Shown piece after piece: positions 7,215 through 17,603 of a DNA stretch of 17,985 nt (position 1 is its first letter; each line of letters opens with the position of its first letter). The stretch lies in the NCBI GenBank assembly GCA_036939755.1, contig JALLAZ010000542.1:1-17985 (forward strand), given 5' to 3'. The position numbers and the translations under genes are program-made. The DNA comes from Stephanodiscus triporus. Its lineage: Eukaryota; Bacillariophyta; Thalassiosirophyceae; Thalassiosirales; Thalassiosiraceae. Below the pieces are notes generated by a model. That model saw nothing but the letters and a program-made list of their open reading frames with translations. It was not told where the DNA came from and did not search any database.

Positions 7215-10191
7215 TTATTGCTTCGTCATCCACGCGGGCAAATTGGACACCTTGCGCACGCTCGAGTCTTGGATGTCATGGGCTTCCGTCGCGGCCGCCG
7301 CCGATACTGGAGAGGCGGCGGCAGGGGCGGCGGCGGCGGCGGCAGCGGAGGCATTCGGGTTGGGAGTGCCGACGGGAGGCGACCACGCTCCGTAATGCTG
7401 CGGAGAAAGACAGATCAATACATAGAAATGCGATCAGAACTAATAGACACAATTTTTCGAGACGGATTTTGTTTCGACGTGCTCCGCACGCTGCGACTCA
7501 CCGCCCGCGCTGCTTCTTCACCATAGTAGGCAGCGTACTGCCAAAAGACCTCGTAGTAAGCGTCGTGGGCGGGCTGCTGCCCCGTCGCCGCGGCCGGTGC
7601 CGGGGCGGCAGCGGCGGCGGTGTAAGCCGACGCCGTCGTGGCCGCCGCTGCGCCCCCCCCTCCCTGGCCAGCGGCGGCTTGTGCAGCGTAGTAGGCGGCC
7701 CACTCCGCCGAGTAGTCCGTCTTCTGCGCGGCCCCCGCCGGCTGCTGCCCCCCGTACATTTGCCCCCCGTAGGCGGGTTGGCCGTATGTTTGCTGCTGGC
7801 CGTACGCCTGGCCATAGAAATTCTGACCCTGCTGTCCGTACTGATTGCCGTTCGTGAACGCCGCCCCGGACATCACGCTCTGCGAGCTCTGCTCAGCGAC
7901 GATCGTCTCGATCATCTGCCTCACCTGCTGACAGGCGGCGGAGTTCCCGGTCACGGAAATAACCCGGTACATCGACCCGGGTGCCGGCATCGGCGGGATC
8001 TGGATGCGACAGCGTGTAGTGGTCTGCATCTGCTTGATGACGCACCCACCCCGACCGATGACCATCCCGACGTCCTTGTCAGGACACTTGGTGGAGGAGG
8101 GCAGGTTAAAATAACAACGTGCACCAGAAAATACGAGAGCAAAGACGAGAGTTCGGGCAAGGGTTAAGAAAAAACAGGACACGGCAAGCAGTGAGTCACA
8201 CCCTGCTCTCGACACGAAGACTGGAGTTAGCCGTAGCTCAAAACAAGACATGAATAAAACGCGATACGCGACAAAAGGCCGGCTCCAAATTTGACGGTGT
8301 GAAAGCAATGGCGATTTTGAAATGGGATCATGGCACCATACTTATAACGGCCTTTCGGAGAAGTAGCCCCGGGGCGCAGGATAATGTTCCCCAACTTTTT
8401 CTCATCGTTCAGATCAACGGTGGCTTGAGGTCTATTTCGTCTGAGCAAGCCTCCCCCCCCCCCCCTCCCTCCATCTCACTGCCCCACCCACTTCTCAAAC
8501 ATGGCATGCTTTTAATGCCCGGTAAACATTACGACGGTAAAATCGTTTTTTTTCGGGATCGCATCATCGGATATCAACGACACATGTGTGTGAAAAAAAG
8601 ACATGAAACTCACATTGATCTGGATGGTGACCTCCCCGCCGCCTCCGATGACCCCGCCGCCGCCCATCATGCCCCCCCCTCCGGCGTTATTCATCAACTT
8701 CGTCGCCAGGATCTCCTCGATCATCTGCTTTGCGAATTCCCCCCCCTCCCTGTTGGGATGGGTGATGTTCACGGTCCTGACGAGCGGATTATTCGCGTCC
8801 GCAACCTGCGGTATCTGCACGTTCGCGCCCGACTTCTCCTGTATGTTGCGTATCTGCGCCCCGCCCTTACCGATGATAAGGCCGACGTCCGCGTCCGGTA
8901 CTTGTATCGTCACGTGCGCCTGCCCCTCCGACAGCGCCTTCTGCAGCTGCGCCATCTGCGACGCGGCGTTGTACCCAGGGCCGGCGGCCCCTCCCATCAT
9001 CATCCCCCCCGCACCCCCCAATCCGAGTCCGGCCGCCCCACCCGACGACGACGAGGACATCCCGCCGCTCGCCGACATCCTCTCCCTCACCATCCCCTCG
9101 ATGATCGCCCTGCAGTCGGATATCGCCTCGGGATTAGTCGCCGTGAGGGTGATCACCCTCATGCTCGTGCCGGGCGCCATCTCGTGCTCCTTCTGTATCT
9201 GCACGCGACAGCCGGTCCGTCTCTGCATGGCCGCTATCGACTCGCCACCCCGCCCGATGACGAATCCGACCACGCCGTTCGGGATGCCGATCTTCTCCTC
9301 GAGGGTGGTCCCGCCTCCGAGGAGGTCGGAGGATCCCCCCGACGGACCGTACGCCGAGAGGGAGGACGAGCCCGCGGTCTGTCCGAGTATCTGCGCCACC
9401 GGCTTGGGGGTGTACCCCCCCGCGGGTAGCGCCGCCCCGTCGACCGCCGCCGACAAAGTGGATGCCGACGACGAGTCGGGATTCATCGAGCCGAGCTGCC
9501 TCGCCTTCTCCCTGTCCGCGGCCACACTGTCCTCGAGCAACTCCCTAACGAGCGTCTCCGCCCTCTCGACATTCTCCTTCCTCCCCTCCAAAAGCACGTG
9601 CAATGGCTCCTCGGGCATGCCCGGTACCGCCGATTCCTCCGTCCCGCCCTTGGAATTGCTCCCCTTCCCCCGTATCGATATCCGTACGTTCCCACCCGAG
9701 TTCGAAACGAGCTCGCGCTGCTTCGATCCGCCGGGTCCGATGAGGAGTCCCACGTAATTGTATCCGGGATTGCGATCGGAGGGGATCCATATCTTCTTGA
9801 CGGCCTCGTGCTGTTCGTCGCCCGCGCCCCCGCCTCCGTCGGATCGCGATCGCTTCGACGTAGCGTCCGAGGACGACGTGCCAAGTCCCGGGATGAGCGA
9901 CGCCAGTGCCTCCTCGACGCCGCGCTTGCGGGACAGGTCCGGCTGCTGGTGTTGTTGTTCGACAGTCGCCCCCCCCACTCCTCCTCCTCCTCCTCCTCCT
10001 CCCCCGCCGAGCGCCGCGTCGAGCATGGCGCTGACGTCGGCGGCGTCGGGGGCCGACGTCGACGTCGTCGTAGTCGCTACTGCGGGAGCGGAATAGTGGA
10101 CCCCGGGCACGGCGGGGGCGGCGGACGACAGACCCGCGAGTCGGGCGGCAATCGCCTTGGCGCGGGCCACGGCGTCGGCGTGGGCGTCCAT
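7215..10191 (-). CDS. Four-KH-domain RNA/ssDNA-binding protein (FUBP/KSRP-like), three exons
   Basis: Exons on the minus strand are 10191-8614, 8086-7502 and 7397-7215, all phase 0, giving 781 aa. Introns are 527 bp (GTGAGT...CCAAG) and 104 bp (GTGAGT...CGCAG). KH1 (about 131-220, loop GPGG 152-155) has NYVGLLIGPGG and ISIRGKGS, as in splicing factor 1 (SF1/STAR) KH domains. KH2 (about 298-370, GRGG 313-316), KH3 (about 426-497, GKGG 441-444) and KH4 (about 520-590, GRGG 537-540) are FUBP/PCBP-like. KH4 is split by intron 1 (VTIQIN|CPDKDVG). The C-terminus has a YG/Q-rich prion-like stretch (607-640) and two Tyr-rich motifs, DYSAEWAAYY (650-659) and FWQYAAYY (707-714), like the activation motifs of FUBP1. 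A likely NLS is KRSRS near 113. The role is probably mRNA processing, stability or transcription; the target RNA is unknown. The first in-frame ATG is at 10191. Confidence 0.88.
8087..8613 (-). other. Intron 1 of the KH-protein gene (527 bp)
   Basis: The intron has donor GTGAGT at 8613 and acceptor CACCAAG ending at 8087. It is much longer than most introns here. It contains a C13 tract on the plus strand (about 8452-8464) and otherwise no coding-like frame or repeat. Placement is fixed by KH4 continuity. Confidence 0.7.
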
Positions 10192-10715
10192 TTTATTATT
10201 ATTATTATTATTATTTGTGCGTTGCGTTGCGTTGCGTTTGCGTTGCTTGAGCGATTGAGGTGTGATGTGGTGGCGGCTGTGATTGGTGGAGGCGAGGGCC
10301 GGCGGCGTGGGCGGTTGGTTGGTATGGAATGAAAAGGTGGCGTGTGGGTGGAGATTTTTGGAGTATCTGCGCGTCTGGCCTCCGCCCGCAGATACCCGAA
10401 GACCCAGGCCACAGTATGGCAAAGTTATGGTTGCGCACAATGATTGTTTTACACATTACATCTCTAAGTAGAATAGAATCGTCTAGTGAGGGAGGCGGTG
10501 ATGTATTGACATAGGTTACATCCGTCCAACCCGGGCTTGGAGTACGAGGAAAACATAGACCTGGGCGTCCGAGGAGGAGCTGGCGCCATGACGATTCAGC
10601 TCAGCGATAGGAGCAACATATTATGATGTACACAGTCAGCATCAACCCTTGACGAGCCAATGCAGCAACGAAGCACATGTTCCTACTGCTAATTAAAGGA
10701 TAATAGGATCTTTAA
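10192..10715. promoter_or_regulatory. Upstream region of the KH-protein gene; also 3' flank of the F-box/SNF2 gene
   Basis: The 524 bp separate the KH start from the SNF2 stop. Next to the start codon is (ATT)7 (10195-10215) and then a GCGTT pentamer array (10219-10244), so the likely leader reads (GCAAC)n(AAT)n just before ATG. An inverted pair GCAGATACCC/GAGTATCTGCGC lies near 10361-10396. A 36-codon plus-strand frame at about 10515-10624 is too short to call. Confidence 0.4.
10195..10244. repeat. (ATT)7 and (GCGTT)n microsatellites in the KH gene leader
   Basis: Seven ATT units (10195-10215) are followed after 3 bp by three perfect GCGTT units, an interrupted one and another (10219-10244). 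They lie directly 5' of the minus-strand ATG at 10191. Confidence 0.85.
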
Positions 10716-13700
10716 TTATCGATTTTTGTCCCCCTCCTCCTCATCGTATGCATCGGGTGCCCCAACGATCATCGGCGCAGGCGGGCGAATATCACGATAA
10801 ACAGAAGACAGGTGATAGGGGTCAACCTTGGCGTTGCTATCGGGGTTCCTGTCACACGTTAACTCGTGCATTTCAGCCATGTCAATCGACTCGAAGGATC
10901 TGTAACAGTGTTCACATACCGCCGTGGAAGTCCTTTTCTTGGCCTCGTCTTGGACAGTCGACAGCAATCGCTTTGCAACTTCATTCGTTGTCGAATCCAT
11001 CCGATGCCAGACGTTGATGGTGTCAATTATTACCGGAGCGGTGCACCCCAAGCGATGAGCGCGCGATGTGACCTGCTCCAGTAACGCTGCATCGTTGATA
11101 GGCTCCAGGAGAAAAATGTGCGTGACGAAACTAAGATCTAAGCCATGAGAGAGACTTGCATCAAGCAGAAGGATGAACGTATCTTCCTTCTGTGTAAGCA
11201 TGTCTACATGCTCCAGACTTGGTCCCTTATACCACCCAATTTCCCTCTTCCTCCTCGCGTCGTAACGCGGTCGGCTGTGAAAAACACCACACGGCAGCCA
11301 TTTTTTAAGCCTCACAATGACTTCCCCACTACCTCCATCATCATACGGCAGAGGTCCAAGATAGCCGTTTCTTTCGCCATCGTCTTCTCTCGCTAATTCA
11401 ATACACCTTGCCGATCCATACTCTTCCCATCTCTCTCCGTCCCACCTTTTTTGCATCAGGGGATGCGGATCACGAGCGTCGACACAGAGAACATCACCTT
11501 CCTCCCACTTTTGAGAATAAAGACTGTACTTCGTAAGGGGACGACCTTCCAACCTATCCATCTCCACGGGTTTTCCGAGACTGCGAATCCTCGCATCAGC
11601 TAAGGAGTCGAGCTCAAACCGTCCTACTGCCCGCTTGATTCGTTCAGGTTCAATGAGGTATGTTTTATCACCATCAAACACCTCCAGAAGTCGGTTTCTA
11701 CAGCCTGTGAGTTTCTTACCAAAATAATCATTCCAGCCTCCACAAATTGGGCAATTCTTTCCCTCCTTGTAGTTGTGTCTAAAACGGCCCAGATCGTGCG
11801 ACATCTGTGGATTGAAAATAATCAAAGTGAGTCTAGACAAAATGCGCTGAATAAGTTTGCATTCGCAATATGTAGAGACTCACATGTTCAATTTTCCCTA
11901 AACCCGTGCAGAATTTAGTAATGAAAAAGATAGCATTGTTAGAAATGGCAGCAAAAACAGCGCGTCTCAAAACAGTAAAACAAGTTAAACGCCAGAGTGA
12001 TCGATTCCAAAGCACATGGACATACCCTCTGTCAGTTCGGCAATGTTTTGATCGTCGAATGAATAATATAGATAATTCGCCACGGAGAGCAAATTTTTGT
12101 GTGAGCTTGAGTACACCACAACTTTGATAGGTCGTCTATCCACCCAGTTCTCGGAAAATTTGGAGCAATCTGTTGCAGCTGTTATGGGTGCAGTGATACC
12201 ATCCAGTATTGCTCCCCCCCTCTGTTCTAGCTCAAGACGTTCCCTCTTGACAGCATCTATGATAAATCTGGCCTGAGCTTCATCCACAAGACATTGAAAC
12301 TGGTCCGTTGCCATGTATTCTGAAACAAGTGCATCAAAAAGGACCGAACCTCCAGACTTGACGGCAGTGCGGAGATTATTTATCCGTTGTTCGATTCCAA
12401 TCTTGCTTAATGCATCTTTAAACTCATCATCCTGCGTTGAGTGAACTGCGTCAATTATGGCAGATTGAATGTCTCGTGGCACACTGACATCGACTTGTGA
12501 TTGCTTGAAGATCGGCTTAGGAAGAGATAAATCTTCCTTCTTATGCATCACCATGACCTCATCTAACACTCGATATAACTCCTCTCTCATGAGTCGGTTC
12601 AGGAACGGTTTCTTAACATTAATGTCCCAGGCACTCTTAGCTTGCTGCTTGTTACCTTGCCTTCTGCCCCTGCTTCTTTTGGTATTGCCATTATTTTGAT
12701 ACGTTTCCGGCAAAGATCCATATTTTTCGTGTCGCAAAAAGAGAAGTAGTCGCTGAAGCTGATCGAGACCCTTTGACGTGAAATCCCGGCTGTCCTCGTC
12801 CCCAGTTGTTGGAGTACCACTCATCACCCACCGCCTCTCCGCGCCTATCTGATTGAGAAACTGAGTTACATCGCTTCCAGCTGGGGTTTGGGGTTTGGCC
12901 TTAAGTATATCAGGTGATGAGATCGACGGAGATCATTAGCAATGTTGCAGATGCAAGTAAGGTATGTATGAAATGAGCAATAACTGCGTACCCAGCTCAT
13001 GCCCCTCATCGATCACAATCCTGAACCAACGCAGTTGCAATAATGGCGAGGAAGATGAGCAACTCTCGGAATCTCCCGACAAATCAAAAGCGTCATCTTC
13101 CCTCTGGCGCTTCCTCCCATTCAACGCGCGGGAGAATTCTTGCTTGATGCGCAAGAAGGGAACCACGACAATCATGTAGTCCGCCAAGTCAAACGCCGAC
13201 GGTAGAGGAATTTGCCCATGGTTCAGGGGGAACCTAGCCGTGGAGAGATCCCCAACGCCATCGATGTACACGACGCCATGGGACCCCCCCGCGTCGTCGT
13301 CATTATCAACGAACATTTCGAGGTTGACATGTCCCCTGATTTGCTCGGCCCAGTGCTCGAGGAGCGCATCCGGGACGACTATCAATGTCGTACTACAGGG
13401 TAATAGGTTCCTCTCGAACATCATCCTCTTCCCCCTCTCGTTCGCAAAGAAGCGTCGATTGCGCTTGTCGAGCCCAGCCTTAAGCGCGACCTGCAGTGGT
13501 GAGGCGACAGCAGTGGTGGCAGAAGCAGCATCAGCAGTGGGCCGTTGCCCAAGTAAAGTAACATCCTGTCGTCAAAAACTGCTACTTACCACGTTCCTAC
13601 GGAAGAGGTCCCGCCGAGACTCCGGCACCACCCCCCTTGTCTCCCCGCTGACATACCGCTCGAAAGATGCCAGCGTGGGGAACCTGTCGTCCGAGTACGG

Positions 13701-14681
13701 GGGGGACGCGCGAGACGCGAGACGATGGTATATGGCGCCGTAGTCCCGGAATGGCCTGAGCGCTCTCAGGATTTCCTCCCGAAAGACGGGATTCACCCTC
13801 AGCGACCTCCAGAAAACGTCGATGCTCTCCCGGTCGAAGAACTCCTTCGGCTCGGCCGGTCGCAATCCCGACGTGCTCGCGATCATGGCCAGCATCGTGA
13901 TCGTCTTCCCCAGGCCAGGAGCGTCGCCTAATACGCCGCCCCGGAGCGCGCCGAAGGTCTTGTTTTTGTTCTCCGCGCGGTGCATCGCCCTCAAGGACGC
14001 GAGCTGGTGGTTGAACAGACCTTTTACGGTGTATTATTCGTGCGATAGAAGTGGGATGGGGCGTGCATTGAGTTGAGATCGAAACGAGAAATGGGCGCAA
14101 GCCGGATAACACGACGAAACTCCGCGGGTTTACGGCAACCCAAGCGAAAAATCTGCCAGAGGGGCCGAACAAGACGCAACCCAATGACAAATCTGTCACA
14201 GACACTGAACCCGAGTGAATATCCGTCCGAGCGAAAGAGAAGCAACCCGAGTGATAGTCCCGACGTGAATGGACTAACCCGAACCGGCCTTCGCGTCGGA
14301 TTTCGTCGAGAGCACGCCCGGGTAGCCTGGGAACGGCACTCTGTAATCTGGAGAAAAATGGAACATGCAGCTTCGATGAGGGGGAGGCAAATAGTATTAT
14401 GATAATCAAGTAATGACACGACATCCTACCGGAAAGGGCGGCGGCGGACCGATCACGAACTCACCCCTGCCATCCCGACATCGATCGTACTCCACGAACT
14501 CAAGCGCGTCGTAGATAGTCTTCGAACATGACCTTAGACGGCACAGGTCCCGAACGGTAAGAAAGTCCCAGGCAGACGAGTCGAGACGAGGGACGTCGTC
14601 GGAGTTCGTCCTAAGGAATAGCGCGAGAAGCGGAATATTCCCGTCGGTGGAGGAGGGAGGAGGAGGGGAGTGCGAAAGCAT
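10716..14681 (-). CDS. F-box protein fused to a SNF2-family ATPase, six exons
   Basis: Exons (minus) are 14681-14465, 14020-13590, 13490-12992, 12880-12026, 11897-11884 and 11804-10716, giving 1034 aa with consistent phases. The N-terminus has an F-box (about 33-62, WDFLTVRDLCRLRSCSKTI). SNF2 motifs follow: Q-motif-like LFNHQLASLRAM (74-85), Walker A GDAPGLGKT (104-112), motif Ia TTLIVVPDALLEHW, DEGH (377-380), SGTP (403-406), motif IV-like VVVYSSS (about 636-642), motif V GLDLS (893-897) and motif VI QVTSRAHRLG (916-925). A roughly 185-residue insertion (about 695-879) sits between IV and V after CPIC (690-693). The C-terminus has a C2HC finger (C969, C972, H985, C989) and an acidic end. F-box/SNF2 fusions occur in plants (for example Arabidopsis At3g54460). 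It probably couples chromatin or repair translocase activity to an SCF ligase; this is inferred. No RING finger is seen. Confidence 0.85.
14021..14464 (-). other. Intron 1 of the F-box/SNF2 gene with degenerate repeats
   Basis: The 444-bp intron (GTGAGT...GTAAAAG) joins a split Gly codon so that the F-box region runs into LFNHQ. The plus strand contains degenerate recurrences of CAACCCAAG/GAACCCGAGTGA at about 14136, 14177, 14208 and 14243, at uneven spacing. The open plus-strand frame here (about 109 codons) is Arg/Ser-rich and not convincing. Confidence 0.6.
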
Positions 14682-14908
14682 CGCGCTGCACTGCGGCTCG
14701 GTTGGTGGACATTCCACTTTTCGGTCTACAACGTATGGTACTTATTTAGACTCTACATACAATAACGATGCGTCGCAATGTTTTGGCGGGTCAGAACGCC
14801 GCTCTGGCTCATCCTATCCTCTCTATCGTACCTAGGGCAAGGCAGCTCGCTTGCTTCATTTCATTTCGTGAAGGGCTTAACAGTCGATCGAGAATAAATA
14901 ATACGACA
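14682..14908. promoter_or_regulatory. Shared divergent promoter, F-box/SNF2 gene and SENP8-like gene
   Basis: Only 227 bp separate the two start codons, so the genes probably share regulation. The sequence TTTTGGCGGG (14781-14790) matches the E2F/DP consensus (TTTSSCG[CG]), which would suggest S-phase or cell-cycle control; a single short match can be chance. An in-frame ATG at 14768 would extend the protease by 47 residues. If that start is used, part of this region is coding. Confidence 0.45.
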
Positions 14909-15938
14909 ATGTCGGTCAATGACCTTCTCCTAAACTACCACGACGCCGTCATCTACCGCTCCGATCTAGCATTGCTTGATTCTCCGACGGATTGGCTGAA
15001 CGACGCGTGCATCAATTTCCAGATGACGCGTCTGCGGCAGGCGGCGAACCTCAGTGCGACGACTACGCAGGAGAAGGTGACGGATCCGAAGCGACAAGGA
15101 AAAGGAACCGATGTCGTCGAAGTATTGGAAGATCTCTTCCTCGATCCGTGAGTGTTTGGTGCTAATAATCATCCTTTCAAACTTGCTTAACTCTATATCG
15201 TCAATTGTTGACATCGTACCCAATACTCGCATTGGCCTACTGCGACAACAGATCTGTTGTTTCCTTCCTCGTGCACCAACTCGCCGAAGACGACGAGGAC
15301 TACGGCGATGAGCTGTCGAGTCTGAATGCCGCTTGGAACTTACCGCGATCACGAACTTCCAACAAAAGGAAAAGAATATTCGTTCCGATAAGTGACCAGT
15401 TTGGCCAGTCGAGGGCAGCGTTCGCCCGCCCAGGTGGAGGAAACCATTGGAGTATCCTACTCTGGGAAGTCAACGCCTTGGCGGGCGTGGAATTTTACCA
15501 CTTCGACTCCTCCCGAGGCGTCAACAGGACGGCTGCGGAGGTGGTGGCAAAAAAGCTGCACGAGGTATTGTATGCAATTTTTAACGCGATTGGGACGTTT
15601 CGCGAGTCCCCCCCTCAACCCTCAATTCCCTCGAATCGACACGACAGGTGCTGAGCGCATCCGTGCCGCCACGCGATGACATCGCATATCCGATCGAGGT
15701 GGTGGAGTGCAGATCCCCGCAGCAAAGGAACGGGTACGACTGCGGATTATTCGCGATTGGCTTCGCGGAAGCGCTGTCCGGAACGGGCGATCATTTCGTC
15801 GCTAAGGAGCGTCGCGAGTCTCTCTTGCAGGATTATTTCGAAGAGAACGGCGGGCACTTAGAGTTCGCGTCGAGACTGAGAAATCGCATCGGGGATGCGA
15901 TTCGCGAGCTAATTGCAGGTGGCGCCGGAACGCGATGA
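14909..15938 (+). CDS. SENP8: Ulp1-fold cysteine protease, SENP8/NEDP1 (deneddylase)-like, three exons
   Basis: Exons are 14909-15147, 15252-15564 and 15648-15938 (introns 104 and 83 bp), giving 280 aa. The N-terminus (LLNYHDAVIYRSDLALLD, then DWLNDACINF) follows the pattern of human SENP8, whose protein also starts a few residues before this block, so the ATG at 14909 was preferred over the in-frame ATG at 14768. Catalytic elements are H145 (GGNHWSILLW), D165 (FYHFDSSRG), Q210 (QQRNGYDCG) and C216. SENP8 enzymes mature the ubiquitin-like protein NEDD8 and remove it from proteins; other members of the fold act on SUMO. NEDD8 preference is inferred from N-terminal similarity and small size. 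The protein is longer than animal SENP8 because of an internal basic linker (about 111-122) and a C-terminal tail. Confidence 0.82.
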
Positions 15939-16299
15939 CACGTAGACTCCTTCGGCACCATCTGCATGTAGTCCCAATGACGATGACTGCTAGTGGCAAA
16001 CATAGAAAGGTGAGATGCGTACAAAATCGGGGTAACCTTCTGCCAAGGCTCATCCAAGAAAGAGGCATGCCATTATTTGGTCCGAGAGACCAAGAGCTAT
16101 CATGCCCTCCACTGTTTCCTGATTCACGGTGACTTCTCTTTGGGACTCATGACTGTACATCAAAGTTTGTTATACCAACCGGTTTATAAAGGCCACGGCA
16201 GTTGGTATTGTGAAACGACGACATACATTGGATCTTCATAATGGCAGTGAATACAATTCATTCTACTATGGCAATAAGGACTAAATGATACGAACAATT
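15939..16299. other. Convergent intergenic region, 361 bp
   Basis: This is the 3' flank shared by the protease (+) and the VOC protein (-). It has no coding-like frame, transposon end or RNA-like fold that I could identify. Confidence 0.5.
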
Positions 16300-17572
16300 T
16301 TACACCGTTACGTCCGCGAATAACGGACAGCTCTTGTACCTCTTGCCATCCCTCGTCGTCGCCGATCTCACCTCGTGCTCCAATCTCAGTATAACCCGCC
16401 CCTCCTCGTCCCACGGGTCGATTACATCGATGAGTCGGAACATGCACTGGTCGATCGCTTCCTCCAGGGTGTGTGCTCTTCGCTTGAAACGCGGGTTGAC
16501 GTACAGCACGCCCAACTCCTCGGCCCGCGCATAAGCCCGAGATAGATTCGTCACGTACACGGAGATGTGAGGGCCGTGGTTGGACGGGTACCTCGCGAGG
16601 GGGGAGGGCGCATCGCCATCGCCGTCATCGTCCGCGCTACCCGCGTCGATCTCGTCCGTGATCCGATCGTCGCCGAAGTCGTGATGCACGATGTCGGCGG
16701 ACGGTCCGTCCGGGTGTAGCGCGAACGTCAGCGTCTGCCTCTCTCCCATGGCGATGCATATCGACGCGTCCGACGACAGCTCTTCGATCGTTCTCGCTCC
16801 CAGGACGAGCTTGTAGAATCGTCCGATCCCGTCCAGATTCGCGTCGTGGTTCACGTACAAAGTCAGGTCCTCCACGGCCAGGACGTGCGACGGCTCGTGT
16901 CCGTCCACGACGGGTTGCATCCCGACGTGAGCCGCTCGATCCTCCGCGGGATCGTCCGAGGGGAGTATGCAGAATTCGGTACCCCAAGGATCCGTAACCA
17001 GAATCATGCGCTCGTCGTCGTTTTCGTCGTCGTCGTTTCCGTTTCCGACGACGCCGACGAGGAATTCGGTATCCCTCAACGGCGCGAACCTGGCGTCGCC
17101 GTCGAGGTACTCGTTGTATCTCTCCATCAATAGATCGAGATCGTCGTGTATCAGCGTGATCATCCCGTTGAAGACCTGCGCGTCGGGGTCGCCCTCGGGG
17201 AGGTGGAATTGGTGCATCCCGGCGTTGGCCCAGACGGTCTTTCGTTGTCCACGATCCGAACATCGATTGGACGGGAGGGCGACAAAAAACGGGATTCGGC
17301 AAGCGAGCGGACGAATGAAACGCCGAAACACGGACGCACCCCGAGAATCCGCGCGACGAGACGAAACTGCGAAGAAAAAACAAAAACACGACGCGGCGAT
17401 GACGCATTTCGTGTTCCAACTCACCTTCCTCCCATCGAGGTAATTGTCGTACTTCCTCGGGTCCACGCCGCACCCGAGGAAATCGAAGTAAAATGCTTTC
17501 AGCGCGTCGTGTCTACCCCTTTCGTGATTGATGTTCAAGTGATCCAGGAGGAGCACCCGGCAACCCTCCCCT

Positions 17573-17603
<31 letters not shown>

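Noticed and set aside
8603..9757. Long plus-strand frame (384 codons) opposite the KH-protein gene
   Set aside because: It is the complement of a Gly/Ala-rich KH exon; its Pro/Ser/Cys-rich translation has no family features, while the minus strand shows three clear KH domains.
10515..10624. Plus-strand frame of about 36 codons with coding-like codons (NPGLEYEENIDLGVRGGAGA)
   Set aside because: It is too short, has no ATG at its start and matches no family; it could be a degraded exon but cannot be supported.
13566..13589. Alternative 24-bp intron between exons 2 and 3 of the F-box/SNF2 gene
   Set aside because: The phase would fit, but 24 bp is too short for spliceosomal splicing; the 99-bp intron ending at CTGCAG (13491) fits and has a pyrimidine tract.
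14073..14402. Plus-strand frame of 109 codons inside intron 1 of the F-box/SNF2 gene
   Set aside because: It is Arg/Ser-rich, lies over degenerate AACCC repeats, and the intron is well supported by splice phase and F-box to SNF2 continuity.
14406..14464. Later donor (CCG|GTAGGA, near 14430) for exon 1 of the F-box/SNF2 gene
   Set aside because: It does not match the phase of the next exon, whereas GTGAGT at 14464 does and gives a continuous GRGLFNHQ.
14768..14908. Upstream in-frame ATG of the SENP8-like protease
   Set aside because: It is not preferred because SENP8 family proteins begin at the block starting at 14909 and the added residues look like leader sequence; it is not excluded.
16637..17473. 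Second minus-strand frame (278 codons) overlapping the VOC gene
   Set aside because: It is extremely Arg-rich and lacks motifs; the overlapping frame encodes two VOC modules.
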